DNA of 47,259 bases, from NCBI GenBank assembly GCA_041580375.1, contig JBFGDZ010000002.1, positions 1 through 47,259 of the forward strand. The letters run 5' to 3'. Below the pieces are notes generated by a model. That model saw only the letters and a program-made list of their open reading frames with translations. It searched no databases and was not told the origin of the DNA. This document shows, piece by piece, positions 32,346 to 40,960 of this stretch. Within the stretch, counting starts at the first letter, position 1; each line of letters opens with the position of its first letter. This DNA comes from JAPUIN01 sp041580375 (GTDB lineage: Bacteria; Acidobacteriota; Polarisedimenticolia; Gp22-AA2). The position numbers and the translations under genes were made by a program.

Positions 32346-33158
32346 GTGCGATCTTATGATGAGCCGGTGCCGGTCATCGACGACGGGTTCCGGACCTGGT
32401 GCGACGCGCTCGAGCGGCGGCATCTGGCCTCGCTGACGTTTCCGGAGGTTCGCCGCGGCCTGCAGGCGCTCTCGTCGCTGTATGTGGAACGCCGGGCGCG
32501 CCTGGATCGCGTCGGGGCGCTGGACGGCGCGGGCAAGCGGGCAGCCTTCGCGCTGTTCTTCGGCCCGCTGCACTACCTGATGGTGCGGACGGTCGTGCGC
32601 GGCCTGGGAAGCGGCGCGCGGCCTCCCCGCTCGATCATGGATCTCGGCTGCGGGACGGGCGCATCGGGCGCCGCCTGGGCGGGCGAGGTCCGGCGCGACT
32701 GCGCCGTGACCGGGATCGATCGAAAAGGATGGGCGGTCGAGGAGGCGCGCTGGAACTACCGCGCGCTCGGGATCCGCGGCCGGGCCGTCCGGGGCGATCT
32801 CATGAAGACCCCGCTCCCCGCGGGCAACAAGGGGATCCTGCTCGCGTACACTGCGAACGAGCTGGAGGAGGCGGCCCGGGACGACCTGCTCGAGCGGCTG
32901 ATCGGCGCCGCGCGCTCCGGCGCGCGCGTCCTGGTCGTGGAGCCGCTGGCGCGGAGCGCCGCGCCCTGGTGGAGCGGATGGGCCGATGCATTCAAATCGG
33001 ACGGCGGGCGGGTGGATCGCTGGCGCGTCGCCGTGAATCTCCCGGAGCGCCTCCGGCTGCTCGACCGCGCGGCGGGACTCGATCATCGCGAACTGACCGG
33101 ACGATCGCTGGCTCTGGGACGCTGGGGCGAGGGTCGTCGATCGCGGGACATGGAATGA
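32346..33158 (+). CDS. SAM-dependent methyltransferase (Rsm22-like or small molecule)
   Basis: Cytoplasmic class I methyltransferase of 270 residues. Motif I is IMDLGCGTGASGAAW near residue 100, the acidic end of strand 2 is TGIDRKGWAVEEA, and a motif IV-like LLAYTANELEE follows. The N-terminal helical part (LERRHLASLTFPEVRRGL) and the phrase AYTANEL resemble Rsm22-type rRNA methyltransferases, but this is not secure. GTG 32346 is the first start; the next in-frame GTG is 32367. It reads in the same direction as the SDR gene 25 bp downstream. Confidence 0.8.
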   Translation: MRSYDEPVPVIDDGFRTWCDALERRHLASLTFPEVRRGLQALSSLYVERRARLDRVGALDGAGKRAAFALFFGPLHYLMVRTVVRGLGSGARPPRSIMDLGCGTGASGAAWAGEVRRDCAVTGIDRKGWAVEEARWNYRALGIRGRAVRGDLMKTPLPAGNKGILLAYTANELEEAARDDLLERLIGAARSGARVLVVEPLARSAAPWWSGWADAFKSDGGRVDRWRVAVNLPERLRLLDRAAGLDHRELTGRSLALGRWGEGRRSRDME

Positions 33159-33183
33159 AGCCGAACCACAGGAGGAGAGGACG

Positions 33184-33945
33184 ATGCGTCTGAAAGGCAA
33201 GGTCGCGCTGATCACGGGAGGCACGCTGGGCATGGGGCGGGCGACGGCGATCCTGTTCGCCCGGGAGGGGGCCGCGGTCGCCGTCACGGCGCGCAACGAG
33301 GGCCCCGGGCGCGAGGTCGTGAGCGCGATCGAGAAGGAGGGCGGCCGGGCGATCTTCGTCCGATCCGACGTGCGCGTCGCGGCGGACTGCCGGCGCGTTG
33401 TCGAGGCGACCATCGAGGCGTTCGGCCGGATCGATATCCTGTTCAACAACGCCGGGGTCTGGTTCCCGAACACGGTCCCGGACTGCAGCGAGGAGGAGTG
33501 GGACCTGACCATCGACGTGAATCTGAAGGGCACCTTCCTGATGTCCAAGTACGCGCTGCCCGGGATGATCGCGCGCGGCAACGGGGTGATCATCAACAAC
33601 GGATCGGGGTGGGGGCTCGTCGGCGGAAACGAGGCGGCCTCCTACTGCGCGTCGAAGGGGGGCGTCGTCCTGCTCACGAAGGCGATGGCGGTCGACCACG
33701 GCCGGCAAGGGATCCGCGTCAACTGCATCTGCCCGGGCGACGTGGACACGCCGATGCTCCGCGGCGACGCCGTCCAGCGCGGACAGACCTGGGACGAGTA
33801 CATGAAGACCGCGACGAGCCGTCCGATCGCCCGCATCGGCCAGCCCGAGGAGATCGCGCGGGCGGCGCTGTTCCTGGCTTCGGACGACTCCTCGTACGTC
33901 ACCGGCGCGGTCCTGGCCGTCGACGGCGGCGGCACGGCGGACTGA
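33184..33945 (+). CDS. SDR family oxidoreductase
   Basis: Second classical short-chain dehydrogenase, 253 residues, with ATG 33184 directly after GGAGGAGAGGACG. Cofactor motif TGGTLGMG, NNAG, the Ser of NNGSGWG and catalytic YCASK are visible, then RVNCICPGDVDTPM, typical of 3-oxoacyl-ACP reductase and glucose/cyclohexanol dehydrogenase relatives. Ends with VTGAVLAVDGGG, the standard C-terminal pattern. It lacks the Arg-rich region of the SDR at 31483 and has TARNEG, suggesting NADP use. It follows the methyltransferase gene closely, so the two may be co-transcribed; substrate unknown. Confidence 0.93.
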   Translation: MRLKGKVALITGGTLGMGRATAILFAREGAAVAVTARNEGPGREVVSAIEKEGGRAIFVRSDVRVAADCRRVVEATIEAFGRIDILFNNAGVWFPNTVPDCSEEEWDLTIDVNLKGTFLMSKYALPGMIARGNGVIINNGSGWGLVGGNEAASYCASKGGVVLLTKAMAVDHGRQGIRVNCICPGDVDTPMLRGDAVQRGQTWDEYMKTATSRPIARIGQPEEIARAALFLASDDSSYVTGAVLAVDGGGTAD

Positions 33946-33963
33946 TCGAGGCGGGCTCCTCGA

Positions 33964-33993
33964 TTGACGCGCGGCTCCCCCCTCCGCTACAGT
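33964..33993 (+). promoter_or_regulatory. Sigma-70-like promoter of the M14 peptidase gene
   Basis: TTGACG (33964-33969, 5 of 6) and TACAGT (33988-33993, 4 of 6) stand 18 bp apart, 35 bp before the GTG start at 34029, within the 83-bp gap after the SDR gene. Confidence 0.5.
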
Positions 33994-34028
33994 CCCGCCC
34001 ATCGACTTCGAGGGAAGGAGGACGATCC

Positions 34029-36935
34029 GTGAGAGGACCCGCGGCGCTGTTCGTTTGCGCGGCGAGCTTCACCGTGGCGCTCGCCGCGACACCCGATCCC
34101 TACGCTCCCGACGTGCCCGAGCCCGGCTCGGTGGAGGCGATCCGGGAGGCGACCACCGAGGATCGGTTCCTGAACCCCTGGGTGGCGTACGTACCGGATT
34201 CCGCGAACGTGCCCTCGCCGACCGACTATCTGGGCCACATCGCCGGCGCGCCGGGCGAGCTGAGCCGCACGACGCAGATCTACGGATACATGCGCGCGCT
34301 GGCGGAGGCCTCGCCGCGGGTGCGGGTGGAGACGGTCGGCGAGACGGAGGAGGGGCGCGAGATCATGATCGTCATCGTCTCGGACGATGGCACGATCGCT
34401 GATCTCGATCGCTATCGCGGCGCCACGGCGTCGCTGTCCGATCCGCGGGGATGCGACGAGTCGTGCCTGGAGAACACGCTCGGGTGGGCGAAGCCGATCT
34501 ATTTCCTCAACGGGGGCCTGCACTCGACCGAGACCGGAAGCCCGGAGATGCTGATGGAGCTGGCCTACCGGCTGGCGGTCTCGGAGCGCAGCGAGATCCG
34601 GCAGATCCGCGAGCGGGTCATCGTCCTGATGAATCCCGTGTCCGAGCCGGACGGGCGCGATCGCACGGTCGACTGGTACTACCGCTACCTCAAGGGGAAG
34701 ACCGACTACGATCACCGGCCGCGCCGCTCTCCCCCCTACTGGGGCAAGTACGTCTTCCACGACAACAACCGCGACAGCCACCAGCGTGCCCTGGCGCTCA
34801 CGCGCGCGGACCAGGACGCGTTTCACCGGTGGCATCCTCAGGTCGTGCACGACCTGCACGAGTCGATCCCGCTGCTCTGCATCTGGACGGGAACGGGGCC
34901 TTACAACAAGTACATGGACCCGATCCTGGTCGGCGAGTGGCACCAGATGGCGTTCCACGAGGTGCGCGCGATGTCGTCGCTCGGCATGCCGGGCGTCTGG
35001 ACGTGGGCCTTCGGCGAGGGCTGGGGCCACATGTTTCTCGACTCGTGGGCCGTGAACCACAACGCCATCGGGCGCGGCTACGAGACGTTCGGGATCACGA
35101 GCGCGGACACGATGGACGTGCGGCTCGATCTGCGCTGGCAGGAGTACGCCGGCCAGCCGGTCACCCGGCGCACCTGGTACCGGCCCTGGCCGCCGCCGCG
35201 CACCTTCCGGTGGTCGCTGCGCAACAACACGAACTACATGCAGACCGGCGTGCTGTCGATCCTGCAGTACACGGCGCTGCACCATCGCGACATGCTGCGC
35301 GACTTCTGGCGCAAGGGGAAACGGGCCGTCGAGCGCGGCGCCGCGGAGCCCCCGTACGCGTTCGTCATCCCCGAGGCGCAGGACGATCGGCGCCGCATGG
35401 CGAGGCTCGTCAACCTGCTCGGAGAGCACGGCATCGAGGTGTCGCGCGCGACGAAGCCGTTCGATGTGGACGGGCGGAAGCTCCCGCGCGGGACCTACGT
35501 CGTCCGGATGGATCAGCCGTACCGGGGTTACGCGTGGGATCTGCTCGAGGCCCAGGACTACCCGGCCGACGAGGCTCCGTACAGCCCGTACGACGACGTC
35601 ACGTGGGCGCTGCCGGTCGCGTTCGGCGTCGAGGTCCTGCGGGCGGACGACCCGGCCGTGCGCGCCGTTCCGGTGGAACCGGTGAAGTCCCCTGTCGCCT
35701 ACGAGGGGACGGTCTCGGGACGCGGGCCGATCTACCTCCTGCGCGACACGGGCCAGGAGGCGCTGCACGCCGCGCGCCACCGGCTGTCGCGATACGAGGT
35801 CGCGGCGGCGGAGAAGCCGTTCGATCATGGGGGGGTGACCTACCCGGCCGGCTCCTGGATCGTGAGCGGCGGAGAGGGTCTGCGGGAAGCCCTCGCGTCC
35901 GTCGCGAAGGAGCTGTCGCTCGATTTCGCGTCGGCGTCGAAGCGGCCGTCCGTCCCGGCCCACCCGATCGATCCACCGCGCCTGGCTCTCTTCCATACCT
36001 GGCGCGACACCGAGAGCGCGGGGTGGGTGCGCATGCTGTTCGACCAGGAGGGCATCCCGTACGACTACATCCTGGACGATCAGGTCAAGCGCGGCGGGCT
36101 CGAGAAACGCTACGACGTCATCCTCTACCCGCACACCTACGAATCGCTGAAGAGCGTCATCCAGGGCATCGACACGCGCTTCGGTCCGATGCCGTACACG
36201 AAGACACCGGAGTTCCCGAGCCACGGAACGCCGGCCTCCTCGCCCGACATCACGGGCGGCCTCGGCTACCGCGGCCTGGAGAATCTCCGCGCGTTCGTCG
36301 AGCGCGGCGGCGTCCTAATCGCGCTGGGCGGGGCGAGCACGGTGCCCCTCGACGGAGGCTTCGTGCGCGACGTGCGGAGCGCCAGCACCTCGAAACTCTA
36401 CACGCCGGGCACCGAGATCCGCGCCCGGTTCGCGAAGCCCGATCACCCGCTCGCCTACGGCTATCCGGAGATCACCTCCGTCTTCCGCGGGGGCGAGCCG
36501 CTGTACGAAGTCGGCGAGGCGGATCAGCACCTGGTCGTGATGCGCTGGGGCACGGAGCCGCCCCGCTGGGACGACCCGCGCGCCGAGAAGGACGGTCCCT
36601 GGCGGAGCCTCGACGCGGAGGGGGACGGGATCGACGACGAGAGCGGCGACGACGAGAAGGGAGGCGCGCCGGACAAGGGCGATGCGGAGGAGCCGTCCGT
36701 GACGGACGATGAAGAGGAGGACGCGCTCGTCGTCTCCGGCGGCATGACCGGGGAGAGCGAGATCCAGGGGAAGCCGGCGATCTTCGACATCCCGGTCGGC
36801 GAGGGCCGGATCGTCGCCTTCAACTTCGACCCGATCCACCGGCTCATGAGCCGGTCCGATTTCCGCCTGGTCTGGAACGCGCTGCTGAACTGGAACGACC
36901 TGCCCCCCGTCCGGGTCGAAGGCTCCGATCGGTGA
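34029..36935 (+). CDS. Exported M14-family metallocarboxypeptidase-like protein
   Basis: Large zinc peptidase, 968 residues from GTG 34029, which follows GGAAGGAGGA; the longer open frame upstream overlaps the SDR gene and is spurious. A Sec signal ends near ALAATPDP. The M14 domain (about 50-400) has the zinc pair HSTE (H165, E168) and a third His in VVHDLHES (H274 or H277), with GREIMIVIVSDDG ahead of it. The C-terminal half is a long beta-rich module with a class I glutamine-amidotransferase-like section (ITGGLGYRGLENLRAFVERGG, in part GLENLRAFVERGG). An acidic linker of about 45 residues lies near 870-915. Expected in the periplasm; peptide specificity unknown. Confidence 0.88.
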   Translation: MRGPAALFVCAASFTVALAATPDPYAPDVPEPGSVEAIREATTEDRFLNPWVAYVPDSANVPSPTDYLGHIAGAPGELSRTTQIYGYMRALAEASPRVRVETVGETEEGREIMIVIVSDDGTIADLDRYRGATASLSDPRGCDESCLENTLGWAKPIYFLNGGLHSTETGSPEMLMELAYRLAVSERSEIRQIRERVIVLMNPVSEPDGRDRTVDWYYRYLKGKTDYDHRPRRSPPYWGKYVFHDNNRDSHQRALALTRADQDAFHRWHPQVVHDLHESIPLLCIWTGTGPYNKYMDPILVGEWHQMAFHEVRAMSSLGMPGVWTWAFGEGWGHMFLDSWAVNHNAIGRGYETFGITSADTMDVRLDLRWQEYAGQPVTRRTWYRPWPPPRTFRWSLRNNTNYMQTGVLSILQYTALHHRDMLRDFWRKGKRAVERGAAEPPYAFVIPEAQDDRRRMARLVNLLGEHGIEVSRATKPFDVDGRKLPRGTYVVRMDQPYRGYAWDLLEAQDYPADEAPYSPYDDVTWALPVAFGVEVLRADDPAVRAVPVEPVKSPVAYEGTVSGRGPIYLLRDTGQEALHAARHRLSRYEVAAAEKPFDHGGVTYPAGSWIVSGGEGLREALASVAKELSLDFASASKRPSVPAHPIDPPRLALFHTWRDTESAGWVRMLFDQEGIPYDYILDDQVKRGGLEKRYDVILYPHTYESLKSVIQGIDTRFGPMPYTKTPEFPSHGTPASSPDITGGLGYRGLENLRAFVERGGVLIALGGASTVPLDGGFVRDVRSASTSKLYTPGTEIRARFAKPDHPLAYGYPEITSVFRGGEPLYEVGEADQHLVVMRWGTEPPRWDDPRAEKDGPWRSLDAEGDGIDDESGDDEKGGAPDKGDAEEPSVTDDEEEDALVVSGGMTGESEIQGKPAIFDIPVGEGRIVAFNFDPIHRLMSRSDFRLVWNALLNWNDLPPVRVEGSDR

Positions 36936-36957
36936 CGGGGAGTCCGGAGGAGGCGCC

Positions 36958-37944
36958 ATGACGGAACCGGGGATCGATGCGGCCGCGATGGAGTTCAAGG
37001 ATCGGACGACCGGTCTGATCCTGTTCGGCGTCGTCGGGATCCTGATCGGCGCCTTCAAGCTGATGTCGTTCGCCGTGATGCTGCTCGTGGTGGGCGTCGC
37101 CGGAGGAGCGGAGGACGCGCCCGGTCCCGAATTCGCGTCGCGCGCCGCGCCGCTCAGTTTGGGCTACCAGGCCGCGGAGGCGATCGCCTGGATCTGGCTC
37201 GGCATCGGGTCGATCCGGATCCGCCGCTGGGCGCGCGCGCTGCTGCTCATCTACTCGTGGTTTTGGCTGCTGACGGGTGCAACCGGTTTGGTGGCTATCA
37301 TCGTGCTGCTACCGCGCATGATGCAGCGCATGCCCTCGACGACGACGAGCGAGCCGGCGATCACGGCGGCCGTCATGGCCGTCATGTCGGTGTTGATGGG
37401 ACTCTTCATGGTCGTGCTTCCGGCGATCTTCATCCTCTTTTACGGGAGCCGCCACGTGAAGGCGACGTGCGAGTGGCGCGATCCGACGCCGCGATGGACC
37501 GATCGCTGCCCGCTGCCGGTCCTGGCGATGAGCCTCTGGTATCTGTTCGGCGCCGTGGCGATGCCGACCGGGCCGGCCCTGCTGGGCGTATTTCCCCTGT
37601 TCGGCGTCTTTCTCGAAGGCGTGCCGGCGATCGCCGCGGTGTTCGCCATGATGGGACTGTGGGCCTGGCAGGCCTGGGGGCTCTACAGGCTCGATCGGAT
37701 GGCCTGGCGCATCTCGCTCGCGACCACCATCGTCTTCGGGCTCTCCGCCATCGCCACCTTCGCCCGGAGCGACCTCCTCGACCTCTACTCCAGGATGAAC
37801 CTGTCCGAGCAACAGCTGGACATGATGCGGTCGACGGGGCTGCTCGAAGGTCAGGCCCTGACGGCACTGATCGCCGCCTCGATCGCCGTCTGGGTCGGGG
37901 GTCTGTTCTGGATCCGCCGCTACTTTTCCGATCCCGTTGCTTAG
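36958..37944 (+). CDS. Polytopic membrane protein of unknown function
   Basis: No family recognised. The 328-residue protein begins at ATG 36958 behind GGAGGAGGCGCC and has seven or eight predicted transmembrane helices, for example LILFGVVGILIGAFKLM, AIAWIWLGIGSIRI, LLIYSWFWLLTGATGL, FMVVLPAIFILFY and IAASIAVWVGGLFWI. Basic residues flank the helices on alternating sides. A Met-rich segment (MMQRMPSTTTSEPAI) forms an external loop. It follows the M14 gene by 22 bp and may be co-transcribed. Its TAG stop shares bases with the TAA stop of the convergent patatin gene. Confidence 0.8.
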   Translation: MTEPGIDAAAMEFKDRTTGLILFGVVGILIGAFKLMSFAVMLLVVGVAGGAEDAPGPEFASRAAPLSLGYQAAEAIAWIWLGIGSIRIRRWARALLLIYSWFWLLTGATGLVAIIVLLPRMMQRMPSTTTSEPAITAAVMAVMSVLMGLFMVVLPAIFILFYGSRHVKATCEWRDPTPRWTDRCPLPVLAMSLWYLFGAVAMPTGPALLGVFPLFGVFLEGVPAIAAVFAMMGLWAWQAWGLYRLDRMAWRISLATTIVFGLSAIATFARSDLLDLYSRMNLSEQQLDMMRSTGLLEGQALTALIAASIAVWVGGLFWIRRYFSDPVA

Positions 37945-38960
37945 CGATCGGAGTCCGCGCCGGCCCGTCTTCGCTCGTGATCCCGGCGCGCACTGGTCTC
38001 CCGGACGGACGCCTTCTGCGCCCGTCCGGCCGTGGCCGGGGCGTGGAAGAATGCTCTGCGAAGATCCTCCAGGCGGGTTCGTGCCGCGCGGGCGGCGGGC
38101 TCGATGAGGGTGCGCGACGCCTCGAAGTCGTCGATCGCGTAGCGGTGCTCGAGCGGGATGTTGATCCGGTGGTACTGCCCGGGCGGAAGGAGCCGCCGCG
38201 CGATCTCGTGGACGATGCGGGCCTGCGCGATCAGCATGTGCTCGTACTGGAGGGTCTTCCACTCCCAGACGCCCATCGTGCGGGCGCGCTCGTGCGGGAT
38301 GCGCTCGGCCCTCTCGCCGGTGCCGACCGAGAGGATTCGGATCCGATCGGTCGGCTGCCGGAAGTAGTGGACCGCCTCGGTGAGGCCGATCAGCGTCGGG
38401 TTGTTGGCGAACAGTCCGCCGTCGACGTGGCTGTCGTCGTCGATCACCTGCGCGCCGGGGAAGTAGATCGGAGCGGCCGACGACGCCAGGGCCACCTTCC
38501 ACGCCGGCGCGTCGCCGCCGTTGAGCGCGCCCGGCGCATGGTCGTCCTTCCAGATCCTCGGGTAGGAGTTGGTCAGCTCGTAGCTGGTGACGCAGACGGG
38601 CGTGAGTACGTCGTTCAGCGTGCGCTCCCCGAAGACCTCCCGCAGGATCCGCCGGAGCGCACGGCCGTCGTACTTGGGGCGCAGGAGCATCCCGAAGCGC
38701 CGGGGACGGTCGAAGATGACGCCTCCCCGCTCGACGTACAGATCAAGGATCCGGCGCGCCGGGACGCCGTAGGCGAGGGCGAGCGCGATCATCGCGCCGC
38801 TCGACGTCCCGACGATCAGATCGAAATGATCGGCGCTCCGGACGCGCAGGAGATCCTCGACGGTCGAGAGGAACGACGCCGTGAACGCGCCCCGCGCGCC
38901 GCCTCCGTCCAGAGAGAGAACCCGGAACACGTCGTCCGGCCCGGTGGTTTTGAGAAGCAT
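37941..38960 (-). CDS. Patatin-like phospholipase
   Basis: Ser-Asp dyad lipid acyl hydrolase of about 339 residues. The oxyanion motif DGGGARG, the nucleophile elbow GTSSG and the dyad aspartate in DGGLFANNP are all intact, spaced as in the bacterial CapV/CBASS and archaeal patatin group. ATG 38960 leaves the catalytic core 15 residues from the start, as in relatives; a GTG at 39008 is an alternative with no ribosome-binding site. The C-terminal 50 residues are Arg/Ala-rich. No cyclic-nucleotide synthase lies nearby, so an anti-phage role has no support here. It is 109 bp downstream of the sigma factor gene. Confidence 0.9.
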   Translation of the reverse strand: MLLKTTGPDDVFRVLSLDGGGARGAFTASFLSTVEDLLRVRSADHFDLIVGTSSGAMIALALAYGVPARRILDLYVERGGVIFDRPRRFGMLLRPKYDGRALRRILREVFGERTLNDVLTPVCVTSYELTNSYPRIWKDDHAPGALNGGDAPAWKVALASSAAPIYFPGAQVIDDDSHVDGGLFANNPTLIGLTEAVHYFRQPTDRIRILSVGTGERAERIPHERARTMGVWEWKTLQYEHMLIAQARIVHEIARRLLPPGQYHRINIPLEHRYAIDDFEASRTLIEPAARAARTRLEDLRRAFFHAPATAGRAQKASVRETSARRDHERRRAGADSDR

Positions 38961-39069
38961 GAGGGAATCCCTGAGGTCAATATGGGCGCTGCGGTCGGAT
39001 CGCGCCACCGTCCGCGGGCGACGGAAAGGTGCCTGAGTGGAATCTGGTCACGGGGTTGGGAGAGTGGCG

Positions 39070-39720
39070 TCATGTCAGTGACGCGCCCTGCCTCAGCTTC
39101 CTTCGCGCGTCGCGCGCGATCGAGCGCGCCCCCGCCGCGCTGATCCCGAGAAGGCGCCCGATCTCCGGGGCGCTCAATCCGCCGATCCGGGACAGGACCA
39201 GCACGGCCCGCTGGCGGGCCGTCAGGCGCGCCAGCAGGCCGCTCGCCTCGAGGGAGCCTTCCAGATCGTGCCATCGCGAACGGGCCGCTGCCTGTGCGCC
39301 CCGTCGACGTTCGTCCTTCACGGTCGTGAGGAGCCGGGACCGTCGCGCCCGGCGACGAGCAACGTGGATCCTCGTATGTTGCAGGATGGCGACGAGCCAG
39401 GCGCGGAACGGCCCCCTCGAGGGGTTGTAGGATCGCAGCTTCCGGTGCGCGCGGAGCAGGGTCTCCTGGACCAGGTCGGGAACGTCTTCGCGCCGGACCC
39501 CCGAGGCGAGGGCGATCCGCTTCAAGCGTGGCCTCGCCGCGAAACACAGGGCGTTGCCGGCGCGACGGCTTCCGTCGCGCGCGGCGAGCGCCGCGGCATC
39601 GAGATGGTCCCGGTTCTTCCACAGCAGGTCGCACGCTCCGGCGTCGCCGGCGATGACGCGCCGGATCAGGCCGGAGAGTTCCTCGCGCGTCCGGTGCCCG
39701 TCCGTCCGATCGTTCTCCAC
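39070..39720 (-). CDS. Sigma-70 family (ECF-type) RNA polymerase sigma factor
   Basis: A 216-residue sigma factor with regions 2 and 4 only. Region 2 is at about 75-120 (VPDLVQETLLRAHRKL and the aromatic GPFRAWLVAILQHTRI), and region 4 at about 160-210 (LTARQRAVLVLSRIGGLSAPEIGRLLG, in part SAPEIGRLLGIS), the helix-turn-helix that reads -35 elements. The N-terminal 60 residues are unlike usual ECF factors. No anti-sigma gene adjoins it. A TATACA hexamer on the minus strand at 39783-39788 is a candidate -10 for its own promoter. The patatin gene downstream is on the same strand and may be a target. Confidence 0.9.
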   Translation of the reverse strand: MENDRTDGHRTREELSGLIRRVIAGDAGACDLLWKNRDHLDAAALAARDGSRRAGNALCFAARPRLKRIALASGVRREDVPDLVQETLLRAHRKLRSYNPSRGPFRAWLVAILQHTRIHVARRRARRSRLLTTVKDERRRGAQAAARSRWHDLEGSLEASGLLARLTARQRAVLVLSRIGGLSAPEIGRLLGISAAGARSIARDARRKLRQGASLT

Positions 39721-39880
39721 GGCGCTTCCACCGGTTCCCGTCCCCCGCGAGCACCGGCCCGGTGCGGCTGGCCTGCCGGAAATGTATACGCGGGTGCCGG
39801 ACGCGTCGAGCGCGCGCGCGGAAAAGCGCTGCGCTCCGCCCGCGTCGGGCGCATCCGGTGTCCTGTCGGGCGGTGATTAG

Positions 39881-40210
39881 TCAGAGCTCGGTCTCGGAAC
39901 CCAGTTCGTCGATGCGGGTGTCGGGCGATGGACGGACCTGCGCGATGTAGGCCGCCCGCGCGATCATGTGCGCCGCGATGGGGGCGGTCATGAAGAGAAT
40001 CACGACGATGAGCAGGCAGCGGACCCAGACGGCGGGGCCTCCGAAATGGACGGCGACCGACAGCAGCACGAGAATGGCGCCGAGCGTGGCCGCCTTGCTC
40101 GAGGCGTGCATTCTCGTGTAGAGATCGGGCAGACGAAGGATGCCCACTGCGGCCAGCAGAATGAACAGAACGCCGAGCGCCGCCAGAACGAACGCGATCA
40201 TCACAATCAT
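39881..40210 (-). CDS. mnhG: Mrp-type Na+/H+ antiporter subunit G
   Basis: Small membrane subunit of the Mrp complex, 109 residues with three helices (FVLAALGVLFILLAAVGI; AATLGAILVLLSVAVHF; LLIVVILFMTAPIAAHMI). The family signature LPDLYTRMHASSKAATLG is clear. It is the last gene of the operon; its start overlaps the end of mnhF as ATGA. The 160 bp between its stop and the sigma factor start hold no gene. Confidence 0.95.
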   Translation of the reverse strand: MIVMIAFVLAALGVLFILLAAVGILRLPDLYTRMHASSKAATLGAILVLLSVAVHFGGPAVWVRCLLIVVILFMTAPIAAHMIARAAYIAQVRPSPDTRIDELGSETEL

Positions 40211-40470
40211 CGTCTCTCCTTCCGGTATCGTCTCTCCAGATAGTGGGCGAACGCGACAGTGCCCACGAAGCTGATGAGCGCGAGAACGATGGCGATGTCC
40301 AGGAACACCAGCCGCCCGTAGATGATCGCCAGGAGAGCGGTCATGCCGACACCCACCGTGGACATGAGATCCAGGGCGACGACGCGGTCGGGCAGCGTGG
40401 GCCCCAGCACGAGCCGGATGAAGGCGGGCACCAGGCTCAGGCTCAACAGGATCACGAGGGCGGTCATCAT
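40207..40470 (-). CDS. mnhF: Mrp-type Na+/H+ antiporter subunit F
   Basis: An 87-residue membrane subunit with three helices and the family pattern RLVLGPTLPDRVVALDLMSTVGVG. Start is ATG 40470 (a second ATG follows directly), with GGAG a few bases upstream; an open frame reaching further upstream overlaps mnhE and is spurious. Stop overlaps the mnhG start, and 13 bp separate it from mnhE. The polar Asp in PDRVVALD is conserved in the family and essential in studied Mrp systems. Confidence 0.95.
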   Translation of the reverse strand: MMTALVILLSLSLVPAFIRLVLGPTLPDRVVALDLMSTVGVGMTALLAIIYGRLVFLDIAIVLALISFVGTVAFAHYLERRYRKERR

Positions 40471-40483
40471 CGCCGTCTCCGCC

Positions 40484-40960
40484 TCACCGTCCGAGAAGCC
40501 GCAGCAGCAAGCGTTCGAATCCCTGCTTGATGGACGATCGGAATGCTTCGGGATCCTCGACGAACATCCCGTGGACATAGAGAGTTCTGCGATCCCGGGA
40601 GACGACGAGGCTGAGGCTGCCCGGAGTCAGCGTGATCAGATTCGCCAGCAGCATGATTCCGGCGTCCGACTCCACCTCCAGAGGGATGCCGACGATCCCG
40701 GGCCGGCGGCGAGGTCGAATGGCGACGACGTCTCTCGCGACGCGCACGCTCGAGAGTATGAGCTCATAAAACAGGAAGATGACCAGTCCGAGCGCCTGCG
40801 GGATCCGCAATGGAACTCTGGCGAACTTCAGCGGTCCGCCGATCCAGCGCAACAGGACGAACCCGATCACGAACCCGAACAGCATGACGGCCCAGTCCGC
40901 GGTTCCGAACAGGCCCGCCCAGAGGAGCGCGAGAAACAGGCTGAGAAGGAATACGTTCAT
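40484..40960 (-). CDS. mnhE: Mrp-type Na+/H+ antiporter subunit E
   Basis: A 158-residue subunit with two or three helices at the N-terminus (FLLSLFLALLWAGLFG; AVMLFGFVIGFVLL) and a soluble C-terminal part carrying LLANLITLTPGSLSLVV, the characteristic E-subunit sequence. ATG 40960 overlaps the stop of mnhD (ATGA), so translation is coupled. The C-terminal end (HGMFVEDPEAFRSSIKQGFE) is normal for the family. It is needed for complex assembly in studied systems. Confidence 0.95.
   Translation of the reverse strand: MNVFLLSLFLALLWAGLFGTADWAVMLFGFVIGFVLLRWIGGPLKFARVPLRIPQALGLVIFLFYELILSSVRVARDVVAIRPRRRPGIVGIPLEVESDAGIMLLANLITLTPGSLSLVVSRDRRTLYVHGMFVEDPEAFRSSIKQGFERLLLRLLGR

Noticed and set aside
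33498..34028. Upstream extension of the M14 peptidase reading frame
   Set aside because: It runs through the SDR gene in another frame; the GTG at 34029 has a strong ribosome-binding site and begins a signal peptide.
37941..38960. CBASS anti-phage system based on the CapV-like patatin
   Set aside because: No cyclic-nucleotide synthase, HORMA/TRIP13 or Cap2/Cap3 gene is nearby; the neighbours are a sigma factor and a membrane protein.
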